Source: an uncultured Brachybacterium sp. (GTDB lineage: Bacteria; Actinomycetota; Actinomycetes; Actinomycetales; Dermabacteraceae). Taken from it: a DNA stretch of 64,000 nucleotides. Within the stretch, counting starts at the first letter, position 1, and the number at the start of each line of letters is the position of its first letter. Both the position numbers and the translations under genes were made by a program. Shown here piece by piece: positions 16,148 to 25,162 of the stretch. The DNA lies in contig NZ_CANMSY010000002.1 in NCBI RefSeq assembly GCF_947500705.1, forward strand, positions 186,001-250,000. Reading direction: 5' to 3'. A model generated the notes under the pieces. That model was not told the DNA's origin. It ran no database searches and saw only the letters and a list, made by a program, of their open reading frames with translations.

Positions 16148-16597
16148 TCAGCTCAGCCCGTACTTCTCGTAGAACGACTCGGCTGTCAGCCGATCCCGTC
16201 GCGGATTCGGGATCGACACGTCGGGGAGGAGATCCCACGGGGTCAGCGCCTCCCCGCCATCGAGCGCTGCGGTGATACCCCCGACCCTGAGGCTGCGAGC
16301 CTCCGGATCGTCGAGCTCTGCATGAATGACCGTCACGACCTCGCGCATCACCTGGTCGAAGAGCACGAGGCCACTGTCACGGTCCTCCGCCTCCAGGGAG
16401 ACGGTGCCGCTCAGGAGGCGCTCGAAGTTCGCGCCATCGGCCATCTCGAGCTCCACTGCGGAAACACCCTCGACCCCGGCCGCGGCCTCCTCGGTCGCGG
16501 CGAGGAGATTCCTGCGACCGATCCCGCACCCGCCCAGCAGCAGTGCCACCGCACCAGCTGCCCCGCCCAGAAGTCCCCGTCTGCCCACCATGCTCAT
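16148..16597 (-). CDS. Putative lipoprotein
   Basis: 149 residues. The N-terminus MSMVGRRGLLGGAAGAVALLLGGC has a twin-arginine-like n-region and a lipobox LLGGC, so the mature protein should begin at Cys24 and be anchored to the outer face of the membrane. The rest has two short alpha/beta units and no family I recognise. It converges with the WXG100-lipase gene, ending 52 bases from it. A surface-anchored partner or immunity protein for that enzyme is possible but only by position. Confidence 0.75.
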   Translation of the reverse strand: MSMVGRRGLLGGAAGAVALLLGGCGIGRRNLLAATEEAAAGVEGVSAVELEMADGANFERLLSGTVSLEAEDRDSGLVLFDQVMREVVTVIHAELDDPEARSLRVGGITAALDGGEALTPWDLLPDVSIPNPRRDRLTAESFYEKYGLS

Positions 16598-16646
16598 CCC
16601 CTCGTCGGAACGTTCACCCTGAGCATGTCATGCACGGTGCCCGGAG

Positions 16647-18125
16647 TCAGTCGATCGTCATCCGGTAGATGAACGCTGCCATCGCGTCACGGTTGATCGG
16701 CTGCAGCGGCCGGTAGGTGCCGTCGGACCACCCGGTGGTGATGTTCTCGTCCTCCGCCCAGGTGATCTCCGTGTAGAACAGAGAACTGCGCGGCACGTCC
16801 TTGAAGGGAGACGTGCCCGGAGGGGTGAAGGCGGGCTCACCGGCGGAGCGGTAGAGGAACGCCGCCATCGCATCCCGGTTCACGGGCTCCAGGGGACGGA
16901 AGGTCCCATCGGGCCAGCCGTCGGTGATCCCCTCGGACTCCGCCCAGGCGATCTCCTTGTAGAACGACGAGCTGCGCGGCACATCCTTGAAGGGAGAGGT
17001 CGCCGGGGGTGTGTAGGCGGGTTCCCCGGCAGCGCGGTAGAGGAAGGCGACCATGGCGTCACGGGCGATGGGCTGCAGCGGCCGGTAGGTGCCGTCGGGC
17101 CAGCCGTAGGAGAGCTCCATGTGCTTCATCCAGGCGATCTCGGTGAAGAAGATCGAGCTGCCGTAGCGCACATCGGTGAACGGCGCGGCAGGGTTCTTCC
17201 CCCAGGGCGCGGCCGTCGGGTAGCGGTCCACGGGCGTGCCTGTCGGAGAGCCGAACCACTGCGAGAAGGTCCGGAAGAAGTTCCGGTTGCCGTAGGTCGC
17301 GCAGACGTCGTCCGAGACCCCGCCGGCTCCGGCGTCGAGCGTGGCCTGAGTAGGCGTGAACGGCGTGTAGTTGTACAGCGCGGCCGTGGCCCGGTTGGCG
17401 ATCTTCACCTCGCCGTAGCCGCAGAACTCAAAGGGGCTGTACTGGATGTCGTAGGTCTGCCCGGCCTGGTAGCGGTAGCCGCGTGCCGGGTCCCCGTACT
17501 CCTGCAGGCGGGAGGTGCCGTGGTAGATCTGGTGGACGAATCCGCCGTAGGCGGGATCGCAGGCCTGGAAGTCCGGGCAGCGGAAGCCGAGCGCCTTCTC
17601 CAGCTGCGTCGGGGTCGCGTTCCGGGTGGTGATCAGCCCCTGCTCCTTCTGGAGCATGACGACGATGACCTGGGGGTTGACGTCGCAGGCCCGGGCCACA
17701 TCGGTGATGATGCGTCCCGCCGTCGCATTCGAGACGGCGGCGATCTCGGTGCAGTACTTCGTGGCCGAGCGCTTCGGGGTGTTCGCCGTGAAGTTCTTCA
17801 GGCACTTGGCCCCATCGGTGCCGTCGACGCAGTTCGCTCCCTTCTCGTCGAGGAAGGCATCGACCTGGGCGCGGGTCATCGACGTCGAGTCGAACATGCG
17901 CGTATCGGTGATGAGGAAGTTCGGCGAGAAGCCGCCGAGACCGTCCGGTGGGGTCTCGGCACGAGCACCCGGGGAGCCTGCGAGCACGGAACCGGCGAAC
18001 AGGAGGAGGGAGAGGGCGAGCAGCAGGGCACGGGAGCTGCGGGAGCGCACGGGAGCCTCCGGTGCCATCTGGGAAGTCGCCGGCACCGCGGGAGGGGGAG
18101 TCAGCAGGGGGGCGGGGCGAACCAT
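16647..18125 (-). CDS. Secreted SLH-domain cell-wall protein
   Basis: 492 residues from ATG 18125, which has GGAG at six-base spacing; an ATG one codon earlier is nearly equivalent. A signal peptide (RSSRALLLALSLLLFAGSVLAGSPGARA) is followed by a roughly 240-residue domain with several Cys and a VVMLQKEQGL helix, reminiscent of muramidase/glucosaminidase-like folds. Three S-layer-homology repeats follow (FTDV...GWPDGTYRPLQPIARDAMVAFLYR type), about 65 residues each, ending MAAFIYRMTID. SLH repeats bind pyruvylated wall polymers, so the protein should sit on the cell wall. Hydrolase activity is inference. Confidence 0.85.
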   Translation of the reverse strand: MVRPAPLLTPPPAVPATSQMAPEAPVRSRSSRALLLALSLLLFAGSVLAGSPGARAETPPDGLGGFSPNFLITDTRMFDSTSMTRAQVDAFLDEKGANCVDGTDGAKCLKNFTANTPKRSATKYCTEIAAVSNATAGRIITDVARACDVNPQVIVVMLQKEQGLITTRNATPTQLEKALGFRCPDFQACDPAYGGFVHQIYHGTSRLQEYGDPARGYRYQAGQTYDIQYSPFEFCGYGEVKIANRATAALYNYTPFTPTQATLDAGAGGVSDDVCATYGNRNFFRTFSQWFGSPTGTPVDRYPTAAPWGKNPAAPFTDVRYGSSIFFTEIAWMKHMELSYGWPDGTYRPLQPIARDAMVAFLYRAAGEPAYTPPATSPFKDVPRSSSFYKEIAWAESEGITDGWPDGTFRPLEPVNRDAMAAFLYRSAGEPAFTPPGTSPFKDVPRSSLFYTEITWAEDENITTGWSDGTYRPLQPINRDAMAAFIYRMTID

Positions 18126-18327
18126 CATGATCTCCGTTGTCAGGGAATCCCGGGGCGTGGATCCTCCCCCAGGATAAACCCGGTCGACTTCTGTGGAACC
18201 ACGCGTTGACCAGCTGATACCGACTTGCAATGCGCCGCCTTGCGGCGACCCTGTCTGAGCATCCGAGGTGCCGTGGTGACGCACGGTCGATCGCGCTCTC
18301 CAGCTCCGGATCCGGGTCCATCCGCGC

Positions 18328-18365
18328 AGCGGACCCAGACCGGTCTGATCCGGTCTGGGTCCGCT
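18328..18365 (-). terminator. Hairpin terminator after ileS
   Basis: Perfect 16-bp stem AGCGGACCCAGACCGG / CCGGTCTGGGTCCGCT with a 6-base loop, just 17 bases after the ileS stop. No U-tract. Confidence 0.8.
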
Positions 18366-18382
18366 CGGGGACGGAGGCAGTC

Positions 18383-21300
18383 TCAGGCGCGGGCGACGGA
18401 CACCGTGACGGTGCCGCCGGAGACCTTCTCGTTCGCTGCATGCGCACCCTCAGCCGGGGCCGCGGGAACCGCGAGCTCGACCGCGAGCACCTCACCGGCG
18501 ACCAGCTCCTGGTGCGCGACGACGGCAGCGGTCACGGACTCGTCACCGTCCACGGTGAGACGGATCCGGTCCGAGACGTCGAAGCCTGCTTCGCGGCGGG
18601 CCGACTGGATCGCGCGCACCACGTCACGGGCCACGCCCTCGGCCTCGAGCTCGACGGTGACCCGGGTGTCGAGCGCGACGAAGTCCCCACCTCGCAGCAC
18701 GCCGACGGCTCGGCCCTCCATCGCCGCGGACTGCCCCGCGACCAGATCCAGCGTGTACTCGCCCTCGGCGAGCTCGATGCCGCCTGAGGTGACCACGCCG
18801 TTCTCGTCAGCGGACCAGTCACCGGACTTGGAGCCCTTGATGACCGTCTGGACCTGCTTGCCCAGCCGCGGACCGGCGGCGCGCGCGTTGACGCTGAGCC
18901 GCTGCTCGACGCCCATCCCCTGTGCCTCGTCGCTCGCGACATCCAGCAGGCGCACGGCCTTGACGTTCAGCTCGTCGGCGATGATTCCCGAGAACGCCTC
19001 GAGCGTGCTCGGAGCGTGGTGGACCACGGTGAGCTCGGCCAGCGGGAGGCGGGCACGCAGCTGCCCCTTCTTGCGCAGGGAGTTGCCGACGCTCGCGATG
19101 GCGCGGACGTCGTCCATCTGTGCTACCAGCTCCGGGTCACGGGGGAACAGCTCCCCATCGGGCCAGTCGGTCAAGTGCACGGAGCGACCGCCGGTGAGCT
19201 GCTTCCAGATCTCCTCGGTGACCATCGGCAGCAGGGGTGCCGCCACCTGGCACAGGGTCGTCAGGCACGTCGAGAGCGCGTCGATCGCCTGCTCATCACC
19301 CTCCCAGAAGCGGTCGCGGGAGCGGCGCACGTACCAGTTGGTGAGCATGTCCAGGTAGTCCTGGATCAGCTCGGCGGCGTCTGCGATCGCGAGCGCGGTC
19401 ATGGACTCCTTCACCTCCCGCACGAGGTCGCCGGTGCGGGCCAGCAGGTAGCGGTCCATGACGTCGGTGGAGTCGAAGCGGGTCTGCCCGCGGTAGCCCG
19501 TCGGCTTCCCGTCGGCGTTCTTCTCGCCCGCCGCGTTGGCGTACAGCCCCAGGAAGTACCAGACGTTCCACAGCGGCAGCACCATCTGACGGGTGGCGTC
19601 GCGGATCTTCGGCTCGTCGACCACGAGATTGCCGCCGCGCAGGATCGGCGAGCTCATGAGGAACCAGCGCATCGCGTCGGCCCCGTACTTGTCGAACATC
19701 TCGCGCACGTCGGGGTAGTTGCCCAGCGACTTCGACATCTTCTGTCCGTCCTCGCCGAGCACGATGCCGTGGCAGATCACCGAGGTGAACGCCGGACGGT
19801 CGAAGAGCGCGGTGGAGAGCACGTGCATCACGTAGAACCAGCCACGGGTCTGCCCGATGTACTCGACGATGAAGTCCGCCGGGTTGTGGGACTCGAACTG
19901 CTCGGTGTTCTCGAAGGGATAGTGCATCTGCGCGAACGGCATCGAGCCGGAATCGAACCAGACGTCGAAGATCTCCTCGACGCGGCGCATGGTGGACCGC
20001 CCCGTCGGATCGTCGGGGTTCGGGCGGGTGAGCTCGTCGATATAGGGACGGTGCAGGTCCACCTCACCGAGCTCGTTGTGCGGCAGGGTGCCGAAGGCCT
20101 CCTCGATCTCCGCCAGAGAGCCGTAGACGTCGATCCGCGGGTGGTTCGGATCGTCGCTCTTCCAGATCGGCAGCGGGGTGCCCCAGTAGCGGTTGCGGGA
20201 GATCGCCCAGTCGCGGGCGCCCTCGAGCCACTTGCCGAACTGGCCGTGCTTGACGTTGCCGGGGACCCAGTCGATCTGCTCGTTGAGCTCGAGCATGCGC
20301 TCGCGCTGGTCGGCGACCTTCACGTACCAGGAGGAGACGGCCTTGTAGATCAGCGGGTTCCGGCAGCGCCAGCAGTGCGGGTAGGAGTGCACGTAGCTGG
20401 CCTCGCGCATCAGGCGCCCGGCTTGCTGGAGGTTGCGGATGATCGGGCGGTTCGCCTCGAACACCTGCACCCCGGCGATCTCGTCGAGCTCGGTGCCGGC
20501 GAAGTAGTCCAGGAACTGCGCGCCCTCGTCCACCGAGACGATCACGGGGATGCCGTACTCGGCGTTGACCTGCTGGTCGATCTCGCCGTAGGCGGTGGCC
20601 TGGTGGACCACTCCGGTGCCGTCGTCCGTGGAGACGTAGTCCGCGACGGTGACGATCCAGGCGTTCTCGGTGCCCCACTTGGCGCGGTCCTCGGAGTAGA
20701 CCGTCCACAGCGGCTGGTAGGCGACGTGCTCGAGCTCGGAGCCGGCGAACACCCGCTCCTCGCAGGCGGCGAGCGCCTCCTCGGAGCTCTCGAAGCCGAG
20801 CTCCTTGGCATAGGAGCCGAGCAGCGCGGTGGCCATGAGATAGCGCGCCTCGCCCGCGGCGGTGCCGTCAGCGGCGCCGAGCGGCCCGGCGGGGACCACC
20901 GAGTACTCGAGCTCCGGGCCGACCGCGAGGGAGAAGTTGGTGGGCAGGGTCCAGGGAGTGGTGGTCCAGGCCAATGCCTTCACGCCGTCAAGGCCCAGCT
21001 GCTGGGCCTTCTCCCCGGTGAAGGGGAAGGTGACGGTGACGGTCTGGTCCTGGCGCTCCTTGTAGACGTCATCGTCCATCCGCAGCTCGTGCGCGGACAG
21101 CGGAGTCTGGTCCTTCCAGCAGTAGGGCAGCACGTAGTAGCCCTCATACGCCCGGCCCTTGTCGTAGAGCGTCTTGAACGCCCACAGCACCGATTCCATG
21201 AAGGTGACGTCGAGGGTCTTGTAGTCGTTCTCGAAGTCGACCCAGCGGGCCTGGCGGGTGACGTAGTCCTCCCACTCCTTGGTGTACTTCAGCACCGAGG

Positions 21301-21679
21301 CCTGGGCGGCGTTGTTGAACTCCTGGACCCCCATCGCCTCGATCTCGGACTTCTCGGTCATCCCGAGCTCCCTCATCGCCTCGAGCTCGGCGGGCAGCCC
21401 GTGGGTGTCCCAGCCGAAGCGGCGGTCGACCTTGTTCCCGCACATGGTGCGGAAGCGCGGGACGACGTCCTTGACGAAGCCGGTGAGCAGGTGACCGTAG
21501 TGCGGCAGGCCGTTGGCGAAGGGAGGGCCGTCGTAGAAGACGAACTCCTCGGCACCCTCGCGCTGGGCGATCGAGGCACGGAAGGTGTCGTCGACGCGCC
21601 AGAACTCCTGGATGGAGTTCTCGAGCGAGGGCAGGTTCGGTGAGGGGACGAGCGGGTCTCCGCTGACCGGGTAGACCAT
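18383..21679 (-). CDS. ileS: Isoleucyl-tRNA synthetase
   Basis: 1098 residues from ATG 21679, with GGAGG eight bases upstream; the much longer open frame upstream runs through the regulatory leader and is not coding. It charges tRNA-Ile with isoleucine. Class I signatures are present: FVFYDGPPFANGLPHYGH (HIGH = HYGH) near residue 55 and GQKMSKSLGNYPD (KMSKS) past the middle. The editing domain carries TTPWTLPTN. The C-terminal region is the long eukaryote-like type (DUF5915-like segment) rather than the zinc-binding end of E. coli IleS, as is usual in actinobacteria. Expression is controlled by the T-box upstream. Confidence 0.97.
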   Translation of the reverse strand: MVYPVSGDPLVPSPNLPSLENSIQEFWRVDDTFRASIAQREGAEEFVFYDGPPFANGLPHYGHLLTGFVKDVVPRFRTMCGNKVDRRFGWDTHGLPAELEAMRELGMTEKSEIEAMGVQEFNNAAQASVLKYTKEWEDYVTRQARWVDFENDYKTLDVTFMESVLWAFKTLYDKGRAYEGYYVLPYCWKDQTPLSAHELRMDDDVYKERQDQTVTVTFPFTGEKAQQLGLDGVKALAWTTTPWTLPTNFSLAVGPELEYSVVPAGPLGAADGTAAGEARYLMATALLGSYAKELGFESSEEALAACEERVFAGSELEHVAYQPLWTVYSEDRAKWGTENAWIVTVADYVSTDDGTGVVHQATAYGEIDQQVNAEYGIPVIVSVDEGAQFLDYFAGTELDEIAGVQVFEANRPIIRNLQQAGRLMREASYVHSYPHCWRCRNPLIYKAVSSWYVKVADQRERMLELNEQIDWVPGNVKHGQFGKWLEGARDWAISRNRYWGTPLPIWKSDDPNHPRIDVYGSLAEIEEAFGTLPHNELGEVDLHRPYIDELTRPNPDDPTGRSTMRRVEEIFDVWFDSGSMPFAQMHYPFENTEQFESHNPADFIVEYIGQTRGWFYVMHVLSTALFDRPAFTSVICHGIVLGEDGQKMSKSLGNYPDVREMFDKYGADAMRWFLMSSPILRGGNLVVDEPKIRDATRQMVLPLWNVWYFLGLYANAAGEKNADGKPTGYRGQTRFDSTDVMDRYLLARTGDLVREVKESMTALAIADAAELIQDYLDMLTNWYVRRSRDRFWEGDEQAIDALSTCLTTLCQVAAPLLPMVTEEIWKQLTGGRSVHLTDWPDGELFPRDPELVAQMDDVRAIASVGNSLRKKGQLRARLPLAELTVVHHAPSTLEAFSGIIADELNVKAVRLLDVASDEAQGMGVEQRLSVNARAAGPRLGKQVQTVIKGSKSGDWSADENGVVTSGGIELAEGEYTLDLVAGQSAAMEGRAVGVLRGGDFVALDTRVTVELEAEGVARDVVRAIQSARREAGFDVSDRIRLTVDGDESVTAAVVAHQELVAGEVLAVELAVPAAPAEGAHAANEKVSGGTVTVSVARA

Positions 21680-21936
21680 GGGACGGACCTCCGAGGCAGG
21701 ACAAGGGCGAGAGCTGGGACATCGTGCAGTCCGAGGACGCTTCCCGGCGCAGGGCCGGTGGCGCGGTACCACCTCGGTTGATGTCCGCTGCACCGCCGAT
21801 GGCGGTCCAGGGGCCTCCCCTTGTTCCTCAGCTGTGACGGGCTGGTCCCGGCGGGTTCTACTGGGCCCTCCCCGCGAACGGGCGATGGACGGTTCTTCCC
21901 GCGGCTCTCCGGTGATGGCCGGGTCGATGCCGATGG
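21680..21936 (-). promoter_or_regulatory. Ile-specific T-box riboswitch leader of ileS (ultrashort stem I, translational type)
   Basis: On the minus strand the leader contains the conserved T-box AGGTGGTACCGCG (21764-21776) and, far 5', an ultrashort stem I loop GGCCATCACCGGAGAGCC (21903-21920). Its ATC (21914-21916) is the isoleucine specifier codon. This is the arrangement known for actinobacterial ileS leaders. CCGAGG within the T-box (21772-21777) can pair with CCTCGG (21691-21696), which abuts and overlaps the GGAGG Shine-Dalgarno (21688-21692). Uncharged tRNA-Ile would free the ribosome site by stabilising the alternative pairing. Confidence 0.9.
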
Positions 21937-21941
21937 TGATC

Positions 21942-21970
21942 AGTGTACGCGGTGGCTCGGTGACGGTCAC
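21942..21970 (-). promoter_or_regulatory. Predicted sigma-70-type promoter of ileS
   Basis: TACACT at 21942-21947 as -10 and GTGACC at 21965-21970 as a weak -35, 17 bases apart. The implied start point near 21936 lies just before the T-box stem I. Confidence 0.45.
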
Positions 21971-22148
21971 GTGCCCGGACGGGGAAGAGACGTGCGGAAC
22001 AGGCCGGCTCTTCCGTGCGCGTCCCGTGTCCGTGCGCTTCCTGTGCGCGTCCCAGCTGATCCGGGTGAGACGCACAGCACCTGCCCAGGCGCAGGCCGTC
22101 GAATACAGGCAGCGGCTCGACCTGCCGCTCCCCCATCGAGGAGGTCGC

Positions 22149-22394
22149 ATGGATGAGGACACCGATCCGCGGGACGCCGTCCCCCGACGCAGCCGGGCCA
22201 CGGCGAGCGCCTCGGCGCTCGGTGCAACGGCCCTGCTCGTGCTCAGCTTCGGTCCCTCGGCGCTGGCGCTGACGCCCTCCGGCCCGGCGGCGTCCAGCGC
22301 ACGGGCGGCGATCTCGGCCCCCGCCTCCGTCGCTCCCGCACCGGCGACAGCCACCGCCCAGAACCTTCGGAACGCGGCAGGCGAGGAGGCGTGA
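22149..22394 (+). CDS. Small exported or membrane protein
   Basis: 81 residues from ATG 22149 with GAGGAGG upstream. A short charged start (MDEDTDPRDAVPRRSR) leads to one hydrophobic segment (SASALGATALLVLSFGPSALAL) and an Ala/Pro/Ser-rich tail. It looks like a signal peptide or single anchor with a short disordered outside part. It diverges from ileS. I do not recognise a family. Confidence 0.5.
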   Translation: MDEDTDPRDAVPRRSRATASASALGATALLVLSFGPSALALTPSGPAASSARAAISAPASVAPAPATATAQNLRNAAGEEA

Positions 22395-22485
22395 CTCACC
22401 TCGTCGTGGAGGTGCGGACGTGGAAGACTGAGATCTTCACGGTGCCGCCCCGCCTCACGGGACGGTCGATGCAGAAGGAGCGAGG

Positions 22486-22758
22486 ATGTCGCTGTTCGGA
22501 GAGCCCTTCACCGCCAAGTGCCTGAAGTCCGGCATCACGCTCGAGGTGGGCGAGGGTCAGACTCTCCTCCAGGCGCTGCTGGACGCTGACATCCCGATGG
22601 ACTACTCCTGTGAGGGCGGCGTATGCGGCACCTGCGTGGTCCCGCTAGTCTCCGGTGAGGTCGAGCACCTGGACGAGTACCTGATGGACGACGAGCACGC
22701 GGACCAGATGATCACCTGTGTCTCCCGCGGCGAGGGCGAGATCGAGATCGACATCTGA
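22486..22758 (+). CDS. [2Fe-2S] ferredoxin
   Basis: 90 residues from ATG 22486 with AAGGAG upstream. A plant-type ferredoxin fold with the ligands CEGGVCGTC followed by a distant Cys in MITCVSRG, i.e. C-x4-C-x2-C...C. The start ITLEVGEGQTLLQALLDADIPMDYSC is typical. It carries single electrons between soluble redox enzymes. No obvious reductase or oxygenase partner is adjacent, so the partner is unknown. Confidence 0.92.
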   Translation: MSLFGEPFTAKCLKSGITLEVGEGQTLLQALLDADIPMDYSCEGGVCGTCVVPLVSGEVEHLDEYLMDDEHADQMITCVSRGEGEIEIDI

Positions 22759-22811
22759 GGGCGCTCCTCAGAGTCACTCGAAGCAGAGTCCCTCCCTCGG
22801 AGCAGAACCCC

Positions 22812-23036
22812 TCAGAGCCGGGGACCGGCCACCATCCAGGCCACGCCCACCAGCATCATGAGCGCCGTCGCGGAACCGATCGCGAGCGGCAGGGCGATGC
22901 TCGGACCGGCGACCAGCAGAAGCAGCATGCCGGCGGCGGCGACGGCGAGCAGCAGGGCGAACAGCAGCGGCCTGCCCATGGCGGGCTTCGACCTGGCTCG
23001 ACCCTGCTCGGCACGGCCGAGATGCGTCGTCGTCAT
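22812..23036 (-). CDS. Small two-helix membrane protein
   Basis: 74 residues from ATG 23036. A basic N-terminus (GRAEQGRARSKPAMGR) precedes two hydrophobic helices, LLFALLLAVAAAGMLLLLVAG and LPLAIGSATALMMLVGVAWMVAG. The start is uncertain: no strong ribosome binding site is visible and ATG 22979 is an alternative. Family unknown. It lies convergent to the ferredoxin gene and downstream of the ABC exporter. Confidence 0.5.
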   Translation of the reverse strand: MTTTHLGRAEQGRARSKPAMGRPLLFALLLAVAAAGMLLLLVAGPSIALPLAIGSATALMMLVGVAWMVAGPRL

Positions 23037-23215
23037 CAGGTGGTCCCGTCTGCTCGGATGTCTGCGCGGATGCTCGGGAGAATGCCGACCGGCAGGGTTG
23101 CGGCGCCTCTCCATGGAGAGATCTTCTCCCGGTGAGCAGGTGCCCCGCATCCTGCGCAGGGTGGAGATCTCCCTCCACCTTTGGTCGTAGATCGGCTCCG
23201 CTCGTCGGGAACCGG

Positions 23216-25162
23216 TCAGCTCCGCAGCGGTGGAACGGAGTCCTCCGCGTCGTCTCCCGCCGCCCCCAGCTGCATGTCCTCGCCCTCATCGGAAGTCGCT
23301 GCTGCGCCATCCCGTCGGGCGTCCTGGATCGCAAGCTGGGCGAACAGCCCGCCGCGCGCGACCAGCTCCTCATAGGTGCCGCGTTCGGAGACGCGGCCAT
23401 GCTGCATCACGATGATCTGGTCGGCGTGGCGGATGGTCGAGAGTCGATGGGCGATCGAGACGGTGGTGCGGCCGCGGGCGGCCGCGTCGAGCGCACCGGA
23501 CATCGCGCGCTCGGTGGCGACGTCCAGGGCGGAGGTCGCCTCATCGAGCAGCAGCACGGGCGGATCACGCAGGATCGTGCGGGCGAGCGCCAGGCGCTGC
23601 TTCTCCCCGCCGGAGAACCGGTATCCGCGCTCCCCCACCACGGTGTCGTACCCCTGCGGCAGGGACTCGATGTGGTCGTGGATCTGCGCGATCCGGCAGG
23701 CCTGCCGGAGCTCCTCAGCGCTCGCCTCCGGCCGGGCGAAGCGCAGGTTGTCGGCGATCGAGGCGTGCAGCAGATAGGTCTCCTGGGTGACCACGCCGAT
23801 GCTCGCCGCGAGCGAGTCCATGGTGATCTCCCGCAGGTCATGCCCGTCCAGGGTGATCCGGCCGGAGCTGGGCTCGTAGAGCCTCGCCATCAGGTAGCCG
23901 GTGCTGGTCTTGCCCGATCCGGTGGCTCCCACCAGGGCGGTGTGCTTCCCGGCCGGGACCACCAGGTCGATGCCGTGCAGCGCCGGCCCGTCCGCGCCCG
24001 GGTAGGTGAAGGTGACGTCCTCGAAGCGGATCTCGCCGCGCAGGGTCGCCGGATCCAGGGCCAGGGCGTCCGGTGCGTCGGTGATGAGGATCGGGGCATC
24101 GAGGTACTCGAACACCCTGGAGAACAGTGCCAGCGAGCTGTTGACCTGGCTCGCGACCCGCAGCAGTCCGTTGATCTGGGGGAACAGGCCGGACTGCAGG
24201 GCGATGAAGGCGACCAGGGTGCCGATGGTGACGCCCTGTCCCTCGGGGTCGCCGAACAGCAGGTGCCCGCCGAGCAGGTAGGTCAGGGCAGGGAACAGCG
24301 CCATCAGGGTGGTGAACACGGCCATCTGCCAGCGCCCTGCCATCTCGGAGCGGACCTCGAGGTCGGCGAGCTCCCGCGAGTCAGTGGCGAAGGCACTGCT
24401 CAGCGCCCGGGTGCGGCCCATGGTGACGCCCAGCAGGATCCCGGAGACGGACAGCGACTCCTGGATCCCGGCGGAGAGGTCAGCCGCCTTCTCCTGCCGG
24501 GTCTTCACGATCTCCCGGCGGCGTCGGCCCACCCGGCGATTCATCCACACTGCGAAGGGAAGCGCGATGAGCGAGAACAGCGTCAGTCGCCAGTCCAGGG
24601 CGAACATCGCCACCAGTGCCATCGCCACCCCCGCACCGGAGGAGACGATCTGGGTCATCACGGAGGTGACCACGGCCTGCATGGAGCCGATGTCGGAGAA
24701 GATCCTCGACTGGATCTCACCGGTGCGGGTGCGGGTGAAGAACCCCAGACCCATCCGCTGCAGGTGGGAGAACACCGAGACCCGCAGGTCGTGCATCACG
24801 GACTGGCCCACTCGGGTGGAGAGCATCGACTGGGTGACCCCGAGCGCGCTCGCGATCACCGTCACCGCGATCAGCCCGCCGACCGACCATGCCAGCACGT
24901 CCGCGCGCTGCTCGGGCAGGGCGACATCGACGATCTCGCGGATCAGGAACGGGGAGACCACCCCGACCGCGGCGCCGATCACGATCAGGGTCAGCACCCC
25001 GGCGAGAGTTCCGCGATAGGGGCGGAACAGGGACAGCACCCGCCGCAGATCGGGGCGCTGGCCGGGGGCGAGCTTGAGATCGTCGCGCATCCGACCGCCC
25101 CCGCCACCCATGCCCCCTCCCGCCATTCCTCCGCCGGGGACACCCATCCCGCCGTGGACCAT
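23216..25162 (-). CDS. ABC exporter, fused permease-ATPase (MsbA/MdlB type)
   Basis: 648 residues from ATG 25162, preceded by GGGGG. The N-terminus is Gly/Met-rich (MVHGGMGVPGGGMAGGG). Six membrane helices follow (about residues 45-340), with the coupling segment GFFTRTRTGEIQSRI. The ATPase has Walker A GATGSGKTST, Q-loop VTQETYLLHASI, signature FSGGEKQRLALART, Walker B PVLLLDEATSALD and the H-loop SIAHRLSTI. It works as a homodimer or heterodimer exporting an unknown compound. Start and upstream SDR stop overlap by one base (TGATG), so the two are co-transcribed. Confidence 0.93.
   Translation of the reverse strand: MVHGGMGVPGGGMAGGGMGGGGGRMRDDLKLAPGQRPDLRRVLSLFRPYRGTLAGVLTLIVIGAAVGVVSPFLIREIVDVALPEQRADVLAWSVGGLIAVTVIASALGVTQSMLSTRVGQSVMHDLRVSVFSHLQRMGLGFFTRTRTGEIQSRIFSDIGSMQAVVTSVMTQIVSSGAGVAMALVAMFALDWRLTLFSLIALPFAVWMNRRVGRRRREIVKTRQEKAADLSAGIQESLSVSGILLGVTMGRTRALSSAFATDSRELADLEVRSEMAGRWQMAVFTTLMALFPALTYLLGGHLLFGDPEGQGVTIGTLVAFIALQSGLFPQINGLLRVASQVNSSLALFSRVFEYLDAPILITDAPDALALDPATLRGEIRFEDVTFTYPGADGPALHGIDLVVPAGKHTALVGATGSGKTSTGYLMARLYEPSSGRITLDGHDLREITMDSLAASIGVVTQETYLLHASIADNLRFARPEASAEELRQACRIAQIHDHIESLPQGYDTVVGERGYRFSGGEKQRLALARTILRDPPVLLLDEATSALDVATERAMSGALDAAARGRTTVSIAHRLSTIRHADQIIVMQHGRVSERGTYEELVARGGLFAQLAIQDARRDGAAATSDEGEDMQLGAAGDDAEDSVPPLRS

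Noticed and set aside
21680-22399. N-terminal extension of ileS upstream of 21679
   Set aside because: The extra residues translate the T-box leader and promoter; the conserved IleS N-terminus begins at 21679.
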